Positions 49,029-58,011 of a stretch of DNA of 64,000 bases are shown piece after piece (position 1 is the stretch's first letter; each line of letters opens with the position of its first letter). A program made the translations under genes and the position numbers. The notes below the pieces were generated by a model that saw only the letters and a program-made list of their open reading frames with translations, was not told the origin of the DNA and did no database searches. Source of the stretch: Pseudocitrobacter vendiensis (lineage in GTDB: Bacteria > Pseudomonadota > Gammaproteobacteria > Enterobacterales > Enterobacteriaceae). The DNA is taken from assembly GCF_943590815.1 (NCBI RefSeq), contig NZ_CALSBS010000009.1, forward strand, positions 1 to 64,000. The letters are read 5' to 3'.

Positions 49029-50891
49029 TTATGCCAGCCAGTTCGCGATTTTGGCTTCGATGCCTGCCGCGTCAAGACCAAGGTCGGCGCGGATCTCTTC
49101 CTGTGTGCCCTGAGGAATGAAGAAGTCCGGCAGGCCGATATTCAGCACTGGCACCGCTTTACGGTTTGCCATCAGCACCTCGTTAACGCCACTGCCTGCG
49201 CCGCCCATGATGGCGTTCTCTTCCAGCGTTATCAGCACATCGTGTTGCTCAGCCATTTCAAGAATCAGACTTTCATCAAGCGGTTTCACAAAACGCATAT
49301 CCACCAGTGTGGCGTTGAGTTTCTCTGCGACCGCCGCGGCGTCAGGTAACAGCGTCCCGAAGTTCAGAATGGCGATTTTCTCGCCCTGACGTTTCACCAC
49401 GCCTTTGCCGAGCGGCAGTTTCTCCAGCGGCTGAAGTTCAGCGCCGGTGCCGCAGCCGCGCGGATAACGCACAGCGCTCGGGCCGTCGTTGTAGTGATAA
49501 CCGGTATACAACATCTGACGACACTCGTTTTCATCGCTCGGCGTCATGATGACCATCTCCGGGATGCAGCGCAGGAACGAGAGGTCAAACGCGCCCTGGT
49601 GCGTCTGCCCGTCAGCGCCGACAATCCCCGCGCGGTCGATGGCGAACATCACCGGCAGTTTCTGGATAGCCACATCGTGGATAACCTGGTCGTAGGCGCG
49701 TTGCAGGAAGGTGGAGTAAATCGCCACAATCGGTTTGTTCCCGCCAATCGCCAGGCCCGCGGCGAAGGTCACCGCATGTTGTTCGGCGATTGCCACGTCA
49801 AAGTACTGGTCTGGGAATTTTTTCGAAAATTCGACCATGCCGGAGCCTTCACGCATTGCAGGCGTCACCGCCATCAACTTGCTGTCTTTAGCCGCCGTTT
49901 CACACAGCCAGTCGCCGAAAATTTTAGAATAAGAGGGCAGGCCGCCGCTGCTTTTCGGCAATTTTCCGCTGGTATGGTCAAATTTAGGCACCGCATGGAA
50001 TGTAATAGGATCTTTTTCGGCAGGCTCGTAGCCGCGCCCTTTTTTGGTCATGATGTGCAGGAACTGCGGGCCTTTAAGGTCACGCATGTTTTTCAGCGTA
50101 TTCACCAGACCCAGCACATCGTGGCCGTCGACCGGGCCAATGTAGTTAAAGCCCAGCTCTTCAAACAGCGTGCCAGGCACCACCATGCCTTTGATATGCT
50201 CTTCGGTGCGCTTAAGCAGTTCTTTAATCGGCGGTACGCCGGAGAACACTTTTTTGCCGCCTTCGCGCAGAGAAGAGTAGAGCTTGCCGGAAAGCAGTTG
50301 CGCCAGATGGTTATTCAGCGCGCCGACGTTCTCGGAAATCGACATCTCGTTGTCGTTCAGCACGACCAGCATGTCAGGTTTGATATCACCCGCGTGGTTC
50401 ATCGCTTCAAAGGCCATGCCTGCGGTGATCGCGCCATCGCCAATCACGCATACTGTGCGACGCTGCTTCTCTTCACGTGCGGCGGCAACGGCGATGCCAA
50501 TCCCGGCAGAAATAGAGGTAGAAGAGTGACCGACGCTTAATACGTCATATTCACTCTCACCGCGCCACGGGAACGGGTGCAGGCCGCCTTTCTGACGAAT
50601 GGTGTCAATTTTGTCGCGGCGTCCGGTCAGGATTTTATGCGGATAGGCCTGATGACCCACGTCCCAAATCAGCTGATCGAACGGCGTATTGTAGACATAG
50701 TGCAGCGCCACGGTGAGTTCCACCGTGCCAAGCCCGGAGGCGAAGTGTCCGCTGGAACGGCTCACGCTGTCGAGCAGGTAACGACGCAGTTCATCGCACA
50801 GCTTCGGCAGGCTCTCTTTTGGCAGCAGGCGCAACTCCTGAGTGGAATCGACCAACGCCAGGGTCGGGTATTTGGCAATATCAAAACTCAT
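49029..50891 (-). CDS. dxs: 1-deoxy-D-xylulose-5-phosphate synthase
   Basis: Thiamine-diphosphate enzyme of 620 residues that condenses pyruvate and glyceraldehyde 3-phosphate, the first step of the MEP isoprenoid pathway and a source for thiamine and pyridoxal. Cofactor motif [15 protein letters not shown] ... VLNDN, the catalytic Glu region [15 protein letters not shown] and the conserved HGHDVLG-type block ([10 protein letters not shown]) are present. Last gene of xseB-ispA-dxs, 18 bp after ispA. Confidence 0.97.
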   Translation of the reverse strand: MSFDIAKYPTLALVDSTQELRLLPKESLPKLCDELRRYLLDSVSRSSGHFASGLGTVELTVALHYVYNTPFDQLIWDVGHQAYPHKILTGRRDKIDTIRQKGGLHPFPWRGESEYDVLSVGHSSTSISAGIGIAVAAAREEKQRRTVCVIGDGAITAGMAFEAMNHAGDIKPDMLVVLNDNEMSISENVGALNNHLAQLLSGKLYSSLREGGKKVFSGVPPIKELLKRTEEHIKGMVVPGTLFEELGFNYIGPVDGHDVLGLVNTLKNMRDLKGPQFLHIMTKKGRGYEPAEKDPITFHAVPKFDHTSGKLPKSSGGLPSYSKIFGDWLCETAAKDSKLMAVTPAMREGSGMVEFSKKFPDQYFDVAIAEQHAVTFAAGLAIGGNKPIVAIYSTFLQRAYDQVIHDVAIQKLPVMFAIDRAGIVGADGQTHQGAFDLSFLRCIPEMVIMTPSDENECRQMLYTGYHYNDGPSAVRYPRGCGTGAELQPLEKLPLGKGVVKRQGEKIAILNFGTLLPDAAAVAEKLNATLVDMRFVKPLDESLILEMAEQHDVLITLEENAIMGGAGSGVNEVLMANRKAVPVLNIGLPDFFIPQGTQEEIRADLGLDAAGIEAKIANWLA

Positions 50892-50909
50892 CAGAGACTC
50901 ATTTATTGT

Positions 50910-51809
50910 TTATTTGTCGCGCAGGATGATGTAGTTCGCCAGCGCTTCCAGTGCAGTAGTATCCAGTGACTGTGCGGCCAGTTCAGTTAACGACTGACGG
51001 GCCTCTTCAATCAGGTCACGGGCTTTAGTGCGGGCTTGCTCAAGGCCCAGCAGTGCGGGATAGGTGCTTTTGCCTAATTGCTGATCGGCACCCTGGCGCT
51101 TTCCGAGGGTCGCAGTATCACCCACCACATCCAGAATGTCATCCTGAACCTGGAATGCCAGGCCGATACATTCAGCGTACTTATCCAGCAGTGGCAAAGC
51201 GCTACGGCCTTTCTCGCCTGCGCTCAATGCACCTAAACGCACAGCGGCGCGAATCAACGCACCGGTTTTATGACGGTGAATACGCTCAAGCGCTGCCAGA
51301 TCAACATGCTTACCTTCTGCATCGAGATCCAGCGCCTGACCGCCGCACATGCCCGCGACGCCGCTGGCCTGTGCCAGTACAGAAACCATCGCCAGGCGAT
51401 CGCGGTCCGACACGTTGGTCATCGGCGCATCACTCAGTATAGAAAACGCCAGCGTTTGCAGGGCATCGCCGGCCAGAATTGCATTCGCTTCGCCAAATTT
51501 AATGTGGCAGGTCGGTAGGCCGCGACGCAGATCGTCATCGTCCATTGCCGGAAGATCGTCATGCATCAGCGAATAGGCATGAATGCACTCGACGGCGGCA
51601 GCGGGGGCGTCAAGCGTGAGCTGATCGACGCCAAACATTTTCCCGGTAGCGTATACCAGGAACGGACGCAGGCGTTTACCGCCTAATAATGCGCCATACT
51701 GCATCGCTTCAACCAGCGGAGTGTTCTGAAAGGGCTGAGGCTCAATAAAACGCCGCAACGCGCTGTTGGCGTGTTCGACGCAGGCATTTAACTGCTGCGA
51801 AAAATCCAT
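50910..51809 (-). CDS. ispA: Farnesyl diphosphate synthase
   Basis: Makes farnesyl diphosphate from IPP and DMAPP for undecaprenol and quinones. It has 299 residues, with the two Asp-rich motifs HDDLPAMDDDDLRRG and FQVQDDILDV and the GGKRLRP block. Its start codon directly abuts the xseB stop, so the two are coupled. Same order as E. coli. Confidence 0.97.
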   Translation of the reverse strand: MDFSQQLNACVEHANSALRRFIEPQPFQNTPLVEAMQYGALLGGKRLRPFLVYATGKMFGVDQLTLDAPAAAVECIHAYSLMHDDLPAMDDDDLRRGLPTCHIKFGEANAILAGDALQTLAFSILSDAPMTNVSDRDRLAMVSVLAQASGVAGMCGGQALDLDAEGKHVDLAALERIHRHKTGALIRAAVRLGALSAGEKGRSALPLLDKYAECIGLAFQVQDDILDVVGDTATLGKRQGADQQLGKSTYPALLGLEQARTKARDLIEEARQSLTELAAQSLDTTALEALANYIILRDK

Positions 51810-52052
51810 TTATTCATTGTCCGGCGTAAAAGGGGTCAGAGAAGCGTTGTCGTTGTCTGCCAGCAGGATCTGCACGCGTTGTTCCGCCTGTTGCAGCTTG
51901 GACTGCCCCTGACGCGCCAGCTGTACGCCGCGCTCGAATTCGTTCAGTGCCTCTTCCAGCGGAAGATCGCCGCTTTCGAGACGATTAACGATCTGCTCCA
52001 GTTCGGTGAGTGCAGTTTCGAAACTGGCCGGGGCTTCATTTTTCTTTGGCAT
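51810..52052 (-). CDS. xseB: Exodeoxyribonuclease VII small subunit
   Basis: Small helical subunit of 80 residues that binds XseA to form the single-strand nuclease Exo[29 protein letters not shown] is the family signature. It is the first gene of the xseB-ispA-dxs operon and divergent from thiI. Confidence 0.96.
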   Translation of the reverse strand: MPKKNEAPASFETALTELEQIVNRLESGDLPLEEALNEFERGVQLARQGQSKLQQAEQRVQILLADNDNASLTPFTPDNE

Positions 52053-52262
52053 AGTGAATGATCAGCTCTATTTATATCGCGATGACGACTATGGTAGCCC
52101 AGTCGCGTCCTGAATCAAATAACACACAATGGTATATGGGAAACCGCGCAGCTTAACCACGAAGATGGTATACTCCGCGACCTGGATGCAGGTACCCCGG
52201 TGCGCTGCAGTACAAATTTTACCTACAGCCCGCATCGGGCTTGCCAACGAACCATTGCCGCC

Positions 52263-53711
52263 ATGAAGTTTATCATTAAATTGTTCCCGGAAATCACCAT
52301 CAAAAGCCAATCTGTGCGGTTGCGCTTTATTAAAATTTTAACCGGGAACATTCGTAACGTTCTAAAGCATTATGACGAGACGCTTGCCGTTGTTCGTCAC
52401 TGGGATCACATCGAAGTTCGCGCCAAAGATGAAAATCAGCGGCTGGATATCCGTGACGCCCTGACCCGTATTCCGGGCATCCATCATATTCTAGAAGTTG
52501 AAGATGTGCCGTTCACCTCGCTGCACGACATCTTTGAAAAAGCGCTGGTGCAGTACCGCGATCAAATTGAAGGCAAAACCTTCTGCGTGCGCGTGAAACG
52601 TCGTGGTAAACACGAATTCACCTCGATTGAGATCGAGCGCTACGTTGGCGGCGGTCTGAATCAGCATGTTGAATCCGCGAAAGTGAAGCTGACCAACCCG
52701 GACGTCACCGTTAACCTGGAAATCGAAAACGATCGCCTGCTGCTGGTCAAAGGCCGTTATGAAGGTATTGGCGGTTTCCCGATCGGTACCCAGGAAGATG
52801 TGCTGTCGCTGATTTCCGGCGGTTTCGACTCCGGCGTCTCCAGCTACATGCTGATGCGTCGCGGCTGTCGCGTGCACTACTGCTTCTTTAACCTTGGCGG
52901 CGCGGCGCACGAAATCGGTGTTCGTCAGGTTGCGCATTACCTGTGGAACCGCTTCGGTAGTTCCCACCGCGTGCGTTTTGTTGCCATTAACTTCGAACCG
53001 GTGGTTGGCGAAATTCTCGAGAAAATCGACGATGGCCAGATGGGCGTGGTGCTGAAACGTATGATGGTGCGTGCGGCATCGAAAGTGGCTGAACGCTACG
53101 GCGTACAGGCGCTGGTGACCGGTGAAGCGCTGGGGCAGGTTTCCAGCCAGACGCTGACCAACCTGCGTTTAATTGATAACGTCTCCGACACGTTGATTTT
53201 GCGCCCGCTGATCTCCCACGATAAAGAGCACATCATCAATCTGGCGCGTGAAATCGGTACGGAAGACTTTGCGCGTACCATGCCGGAATATTGCGGCGTG
53301 ATCTCGAAAAGCCCGACCATCAAAGCGGTGAAAGCGAAAATCGAAGCGGAAGAAGAGCACTTCGATTTCAGCATCCTGGATGACGTGGTGGCAAATGCCA
53401 ACAACCTCGACATTCGCGAAATTGCGCAGCAGACCGAGCAGGCAGTGGTGGAAGTCGAAACCGTCAGCGGTTTTGGCGACAACGATGTGATCCTGGATAT
53501 TCGTTCCGTTGATGAGCAGGATGACAAACCGCTGAAAGTGGAAGGCGTGGAAATTGCATCTCTGCCGTTCTACAAGCTGAGCACCCAGTTCGGCAACCTC
53601 GACCAGGGCAAAAACTACCTGCTGTGGTGCGAGCGCGGCGTGATGAGCCGCCTGCAGGCGCTTTACCTGCGCGAGCAGGGCTTTGCCAATGTGAAGGTTT
53701 ATCGCCCGTAA
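52263..53711 (+). CDS. thiI: tRNA 4-thiouridine / thiamine sulfurtransferase ThiI
   Basis: Transfers sulfur to uridine 8 of tRNA and to ThiS for thiazole synthesis. It has 482 residues, as in E. coli: an N-terminal ferredoxin-like and THUMP region, the PP-loop [11 protein letters not shown] at about 180-190, and a C-terminal rhodanese domain whose Cys456 ([10 protein letters not shown]) carries the persulfide. The ATG at 52263 gives [10 protein letters not shown]; the frame is open upstream without conserved sequence. A terminator follows. Confidence 0.97.
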   Translation: MKFIIKLFPEITIKSQSVRLRFIKILTGNIRNVLKHYDETLAVVRHWDHIEVRAKDENQRLDIRDALTRIPGIHHILEVEDVPFTSLHDIFEKALVQYRDQIEGKTFCVRVKRRGKHEFTSIEIERYVGGGLNQHVESAKVKLTNPDVTVNLEIENDRLLLVKGRYEGIGGFPIGTQEDVLSLISGGFDSGVSSYMLMRRGCRVHYCFFNLGGAAHEIGVRQVAHYLWNRFGSSHRVRFVAINFEPVVGEILEKIDDGQMGVVLKRMMVRAASKVAERYGVQALVTGEALGQVSSQTLTNLRLIDNVSDTLILRPLISHDKEHIINLAREIGTEDFARTMPEYCGVISKSPTIKAVKAKIEAEEEHFDFSILDDVVANANNLDIREIAQQTEQAVVEVETVSGFGDNDVILDIRSVDEQDDKPLKVEGVEIASLPFYKLSTQFGNLDQGKNYLLWCERGVMSRLQALYLREQGFANVKVYRP

Positions 53712-53731
53712 GTGCATGGTTATTGCTGAAG

Positions 53732-53759
53732 AAAAAACCTCGCGACGCGAGGTTTTTTT
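53732..53759 (+). terminator. Terminator after thiI
   Basis: AACCTCG/CGAGGTT (about 53736-53742 and 53747-53753), preceded by As and followed by seven Ts. A strong terminator that marks the left edge of the thiI-yajL island. Confidence 0.9.
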
Positions 53760-53771
53760 ATGCCTGCGGTT

Positions 53772-53799
53772 GTCGGATAGCGGCTGCGCCTTATCCGAC
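53772..53799. repeat. REP element after thiI
   Basis: GTCGGATAGCGGCTGCGCCTTATCCGAC, a classic REP palindrome at the left end of the accessory island. Confidence 0.85.
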
Positions 53800-53924
53800 C
53801 TTGTATCTTGAACTGGTAGCTGATTAGCTATCAGCTACAAAAGGTATTTTTACGGACATGCGGAGGTTATTCGTGGTGGGTACAATTCGGGTTTCAGGGG
53901 GGAAAGGGATGGAGTGAATTGCAA

Positions 53925-54423
53925 ATGGATCTACGCGATGCGGGTTGGCATGATATAGGTGATGTGCGTTTTCAACTGACTATTCCTGGTGGCTCGCTGG
54001 TAAGCCTTCAGGCAAGCTTATCTATCTGGGTCAATGAGTCTGGAAAACTGTTGTTATATTTATCCAATTCAAAGGTACTTTATTTCGTTGTTATCAGTAT
54101 CTTTTTAGGTGTTGCACTGGCAATTAGCGGAATAAAAATATCAACAAATAAGTTATATCATCGGTTGTTTCAGCAAAATGAAAGCTGTAAAAACGGTTAT
54201 GCGTTATTTCTTGCTGATATTGGGATGGGGGGGGGTAAACAGAACGTCCTGTGGGTTTGTTGCCTGGTCCGAGGTAAATTCTGTTGTTTTGTTAGGGCGC
54301 CATGATTATATTTTGATGAAAGGATCTCATTATGCGTGGATTCCACATGAGATCCGGGATGAATTACGAAAACCCGCCATCCATTTCATCCAAAAACAAA
54401 TTGCGATTCATAATATAGCTTAA
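53925..54423 (+). pseudogene. YcxB-like membrane protein gene, frameshifted at a G9 tract
   Basis: One gene appears split in two frames at nine consecutive Gs (54227-54235). Reading from ATG 53925, with GGAG at 53911-53914, removing one G restores a continuous product of about 165 residues. It would resemble the neighbour at 54486: VRFQLTIPGGSL against VRYSVNIPAGCL near the N-terminus, a central hydrophobic segment (VVISIFLGVALAI), and at the C-terminus WSEVNSVVLLGRHDYILMKGSHYAWIPHEI against WSKTKGILSDGHNDYIDL...WIPINL. As given, translation ends at a frameshifted stop near 54305. It could be a true pseudogene, an ON/OFF contingency gene, or a sequencing error in the homopolymer. Confidence 0.7.
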
Positions 54424-54432
54424 TAGCCGTAG

Positions 54433-54458
54433 GCTCGATAAGCGCAGCGCCATCGGGC
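54433..54458. repeat. REP element between the two YcxB-like genes
   Basis: GCTCGATAAGCGCAGCGCCATCGGGC, a REP unit close in sequence to those at 59527 and 61713, placed 10 bp after the frameshifted gene. Confidence 0.8.
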
Positions 54459-54485
54459 ATTTGATGGAAATAATAGGGTAAACAT

Positions 54486-55115
54486 ATGGAAATAACTCAA
54501 TCAAACATAAATTCTAATAATGTCAGATACAGCGTTAATATTCCGGCAGGTTGTCTGTCTTTTAAACATTATACGTGGGCAAGTTCTCTTGTTCGGAGGC
54601 ATTTACCCCGGCGGCCAGCATGGCTGGTGTGGATGAAAAAGATACTAATATTTAGTGGGGTTCTTTTCATATTTTATTTCGTTAATAGCCATTATCATCT
54701 CGCAGTGTCTGTATGGCGAATAGGTGCAGAACATTATAGCGTTAGAATACGAAATAATAATGTGCTTACGTTTTTTTTGACAATATTTATCCTTGGTTCG
54801 ATATTTACTCGTATTATGTTTCATCGTTACTTTATTCATGTTCGTCATAACTTCTTTGCGGTGAGTGAGTTTGTACTCCATGGCTATTGTCTGGAGTTAA
54901 CCTATTCTGGTGTTCAATGGAAAAGTAATAATGGCTACGCATTCATACCCTGGTCAAAGACAAAAGGTATTTTAAGTGATGGTCATAATGACTACATTGA
55001 CCTGGGTATACAGGGCTTTTTATGGATCCCGATTAATTTGCCTGGATATCCGCGCAAAGCGCTTTTGGATTTTTGTCACCAACAGATTGCCGCCAGTAAG
55101 ATTACCGATAAGTAA
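54486..55115 (+). CDS. YcxB-like membrane protein
   Basis: Protein of 209 residues with two hydrophobic segments (about 51-66, ILIFSGVLFIFYFVN, and 92-110, VLTFFLTIFILGSIFTRIM). A soluble C-terminal domain follows, ending WSKTKGILSDGHNDYIDLGIQGFLWIPINLPGYPRKALLDFCHQQI, which has the YcxB C-terminal pattern (a Trp, a hydrophobic strand, then xWIP). Function unknown. AT-rich relative to the backbone. It looks like a diverged tandem copy of the frameshifted gene just upstream, so one may be a spare or variant of the other. Confidence 0.65.
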   Translation: MEITQSNINSNNVRYSVNIPAGCLSFKHYTWASSLVRRHLPRRPAWLVWMKKILIFSGVLFIFYFVNSHYHLAVSVWRIGAEHYSVRIRNNNVLTFFLTIFILGSIFTRIMFHRYFIHVRHNFFAVSEFVLHGYCLELTYSGVQWKSNNGYAFIPWSKTKGILSDGHNDYIDLGIQGFLWIPINLPGYPRKALLDFCHQQIAASKITDK

Positions 55116-55184
55116 TGCCGCTTGCTGGCAACACCGTAACCCCTGGTGCTAAAGTACCTCCTCAACACCAGCGGCGAGGACAGC

Positions 55185-55919
55185 ATGCAAAAAGTACACA
55201 AGTACATGGAAATCAAAGAGAAGATCAAAAAAGATATTCTCAGCCTGAAATATAAGAAAGGCGAAAGCATCCCTTCCGAGCGCGATCTGGCGGCGATTTA
55301 TGACGTCACTCGCGTGACGGTACAGAAGGCGATGGCGAGCCTGGTACAGGAGGGGTTTATTGAGCGCATTCATGGCAAGGGCATGTTTGTGCTGAAAAAC
55401 ACCGAATCAAATATCTACATTCTTAACAACGAGAAGAGCGACAGCATTCTGGGTTTTTCCCGTGAGTTTCAGGGGCAGGTTGCAGTGACCAGTCAACTGA
55501 TTGATTTTAAGCAGATTAAAGCCGATGATGCGCTGGCCGCGCAGCTTGATATTGCGTCAGGCGACGAAGTTTGGTTTATCCGCCGAATTCGTCTGCTTGA
55601 TGGTGAACCGGTACTGATTGAAGACAGTAATATTCCTTGTCGGGTCATTGATACCATTCCAGAATCGGTGCTGAAAGAGGGGTCGCTGTATGGCTATATC
55701 GAAACGTTCACGAATAAAAAAATCAAAGATGCCGATTCGCTGATTGAAGCCGCGTTGTTTGATGGCGAACAGGCGTCGCTGCTGAATATCGTGCCAGGGC
55801 TGCCGATGCTTAAGATAACTGAAGTGACCCGACTGGGTGGCGGCAGAGTATTTAACTACTCCATCAGCTACAACCGCGCCGATATATTCCGGGTGAAGAA
55901 CATGCGTATTGAGCGTTAA
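55185..55919 (+). CDS. GntR-family (HutC/UTRA) regulator
   Basis: Regulator of 244 residues: an N-terminal winged helix (IPSERDLAAIYDVTRVTVQKAM, about 28-50), a KGMFV-type wing and a UTRA effector domain from about 80 (GFSREFQGQ, EVWFIRRIRLLDGEPVLIEDSNIP). HutC/NagR-type members bind phosphosugars such as glucosamine 6-phosphate. GAGGA sets the ATG at 55185. It converges with the NagB-like/GH4/EIIC operon and is the obvious regulator for the TGGT-N4-ACCA palindrome at 59338. Confidence 0.88.
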   Translation: MQKVHKYMEIKEKIKKDILSLKYKKGESIPSERDLAAIYDVTRVTVQKAMASLVQEGFIERIHGKGMFVLKNTESNIYILNNEKSDSILGFSREFQGQVAVTSQLIDFKQIKADDALAAQLDIASGDEVWFIRRIRLLDGEPVLIEDSNIPCRVIDTIPESVLKEGSLYGYIETFTNKKIKDADSLIEAALFDGEQASLLNIVPGLPMLKITEVTRLGGGRVFNYSISYNRADIFRVKNMRIER

Positions 55920-55955
55920 GAAACAGGCCGGGGTATGCACCCCGACCCACCCGTT

Positions 55956-56681
55956 CTACGCCTGAATCAGGCTAGCCGCTCCGGCATCCAGCGCCAGCGT
56001 ACAGCGAGCATGGTTTTTTACCAGCGTTGAGGGGATATCTGCCGTCGGCGCGCTGTTCAGCGTCGTGGCGACAATCTCCGCTTTCTTCTCTCCATTCGCC
56101 ATCACGATAATCTGTTGCGCTTCCAGTAACGTTTTCAACCCCTGGGAAATACCATGCGTGACGTCGCGCGCGCCGCCGAAATATTTGACGGATACCGCTT
56201 TGGTGATGGGATCCAGCGGAACGATATGGCAACGGTTGTTGAGGTCCGCGCCGGGTTCGTTGAAGCCAATATGTCCGTTCATGCCAATGCCCAGCACCAG
56301 AATATCAATGCGTCCATGTTCCGCGATGAAGGCATCGACGTGCTGGCATTCCGCTTGCGGGTTCGCCGTCAGCCCGTCAAAAAAGCAGATTTGATCCGGG
56401 CGAAGCGGCAGCTTATCGAAGAGATGGCTATATACCATCTCCCGACAGCTGCCTTTATCCTCGCGCCCCAGCCCGAGCCACTCATCCAGACCAACAAATG
56501 CGGCGCGTGAGAGATCAAGCCCTTGCTGGCTGGCTTCAACCAGCACCTTAAAGACGCCAAGCGGGGTATCGCCACCAGCAATGCAGACCAGCGCATCGGG
56601 TTTGTTTTTCAGCGTCTGGATAACCTGTTGACCGACATATTCACACAGTGCGGGGTAATCCTGGCGAATTTCAATATTCAT
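55956..56681 (-). CDS. NagB-like glucosamine-6-phosphate deaminase family
   Basis: Protein of 241 residues in the glucosamine/galactosamine-6-phosphate isomerase family. Visible are the phosphate-binding GGDTPLGVF, FVGLDEW with the catalytic Asp, and LGIGMNGHIGFNEPG with the ring-opening His. It is shorter than E. coli NagB (266) and so closer to the short NagB or AgaI group. It would convert an amino-sugar phosphate to a ketose phosphate with release of ammonia. Its start overlaps the GH4 stop by 4 bp. Last gene of the operon. Confidence 0.82.
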   Translation of the reverse strand: MNIEIRQDYPALCEYVGQQVIQTLKNKPDALVCIAGGDTPLGVFKVLVEASQQGLDLSRAAFVGLDEWLGLGREDKGSCREMVYSHLFDKLPLRPDQICFFDGLTANPQAECQHVDAFIAEHGRIDILVLGIGMNGHIGFNEPGADLNNRCHIVPLDPITKAVSVKYFGGARDVTHGISQGLKTLLEAQQIIVMANGEKKAEIVATTLNSAPTADIPSTLVKNHARCTLALDAGAASLIQA

Positions 56682-57997
56682 TTTGCATCCTTAGCGTATT
56701 GCGGAAGATAGCGTTGGTTGACGTCCAGATACTCATCAAGAATCTGCTCTGCAATGGTTGCCGAAGGCACCAGCGGGTTGATGCTCAGCGCCAGTAAAGC
56801 GGTATCGTAATCACCGGTAACGGCGGCTTCGACGGTAAGCTCTTCGTAGGCTTTCACGCTCTGAATCAAACCACGAATTTTCACTGGCAGGCGGCCATAA
56901 GCGACAGGGTGCGCGCCATGCTTGTCGATAACCGCATTGGTCTCAAGGGTGACGTGATCCGGCAGATCCGGCGTGGTGCCGTTGTTGACGGTGTTGACCA
57001 CGTGGATCTCTTTTTTATCGTTATAAATAGTGCTGATGATTGAACAGGCGGTATCGGAGTACCATGCACCTCCGCGTTTCTCCAGTTCTTTTGGTTTATG
57101 ATTCAGGTGTTCATCCTGATAAAGCTCAAATAGACGTTTCTCTATTTCGCGCGTTTGTTCGCCACGCGTGCCCTTCGTGGCGGCATCCTGCTGCGCGGTT
57201 TCCACCATTTCGCGATTGAGGAAAAAGTATTTCAGGTAGGAAATCGGATACATATGCAGCGCCTGAGCAAAACGGGCAGTGAAGCCGATATCCGGGATAT
57301 TTTTCAACGAGTTGTTGGCGCTGCCTTCGGCGAGCTTGTTAATAAAATCATCGGTTTTATCTTCACCGTGAATGGCGATGCGGTCGGCAAAAATCAGGTG
57401 GTTCAGGCCGATAATGCGCGTATCGACAGCGGACTTTTCCACGCTATATGCTTTGGCGATATCCATCATCATGCTGTTCGCGCCGCTACAAATACCAATG
57501 GTTTTAATATTGCTGTGGCGGGTAATCGCCTCGGTGACAATACCTGCCGGGTTGGTAAAGTTAATCAGCCATGCATTGGGGCACCATTTTTCCATATCTC
57601 GGCAGATATCGAGCAGCACGGGAATGGTTCGCTGCGCTTTCATAAAACCGCCCGGGCCAGTGGTTTCCTGGCCGAGTACACCATACTTCAGCGGAATACG
57701 CTCATCGGTGATACGGGCTTCAAGAAAACCGACGCGCAGTTGGGTGGTCACAAAGTCGGCGTCTTTCAGCGCTTCTTCGCGATCCAGCGTCAGGTGAATG
57801 TTCATCGGCACGCCAGCCTGCTGCACCATCCGCTGCGCCAGCTTTCCAACGATCTCCAGCTTCTCTTTTCCTTCCTCAATATCCAGAAGGTAGTAGTCGG
57901 TAACGGGTAATTCAGCGTAGCGCTTAATAAATCCGTCAATTAATTCCGGCGTATAGCTGGACCCGCCACCAATGGTGACAACTTTAAGCTTTTGCAT
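56678..57997 (-). CDS. GH4 6-phospho-beta-glucosidase (ChbF/CelF-like)
   Basis: Family 4 glycosidase of 439 residues that needs NAD+ and a divalent metal. The NAD loop GGGSSYTPE is at about 10-18, the NFTNPAG block holds Asn149, and the metal ligands are Cys170 (GICSGAN) and His200 (GLNHL). It would split a phosphorylated disaccharide imported by the adjacent PTS protein. Specificity for glucose against glucosamine units cannot be settled by eye, but the coupled NagB-like gene favours an amino sugar. It lies 14 bp after the EIIC gene. Confidence 0.88.
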   Translation of the reverse strand: MQKLKVVTIGGGSSYTPELIDGFIKRYAELPVTDYYLLDIEEGKEKLEIVGKLAQRMVQQAGVPMNIHLTLDREEALKDADFVTTQLRVGFLEARITDERIPLKYGVLGQETTGPGGFMKAQRTIPVLLDICRDMEKWCPNAWLINFTNPAGIVTEAITRHSNIKTIGICSGANSMMMDIAKAYSVEKSAVDTRIIGLNHLIFADRIAIHGEDKTDDFINKLAEGSANNSLKNIPDIGFTARFAQALHMYPISYLKYFFLNREMVETAQQDAATKGTRGEQTREIEKRLFELYQDEHLNHKPKELEKRGGAWYSDTACSIISTIYNDKKEIHVVNTVNNGTTPDLPDHVTLETNAVIDKHGAHPVAYGRLPVKIRGLIQSVKAYEELTVEAAVTGDYDTALLALSINPLVPSATIAEQILDEYLDVNQRYLPQYAKDAK

Positions 57998-58011
57998 AGG
58001 ACATCCTTTTA

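Noticed and set aside
49494-50540. Long open frame of about 350 codons on the + strand opposite dxs
   Set aside because: Antisense shadow of a conserved gene, rich in His/Arg/Phe as expected from reversed codons, with no ribosome-binding site.
52053-52262. Thiamine (TPP) riboswitch before thiI
   Set aside because: No THI-box-type conserved sequence was seen; the region is the short divergent xseB-thiI control region.
53858-53917. Short open frame MRRLFVVGTIRVSGG before the YcxB-like pseudogene
   Set aside because: Only 19 codons, no similarity, and it may be a decayed leader; not supported as a gene.
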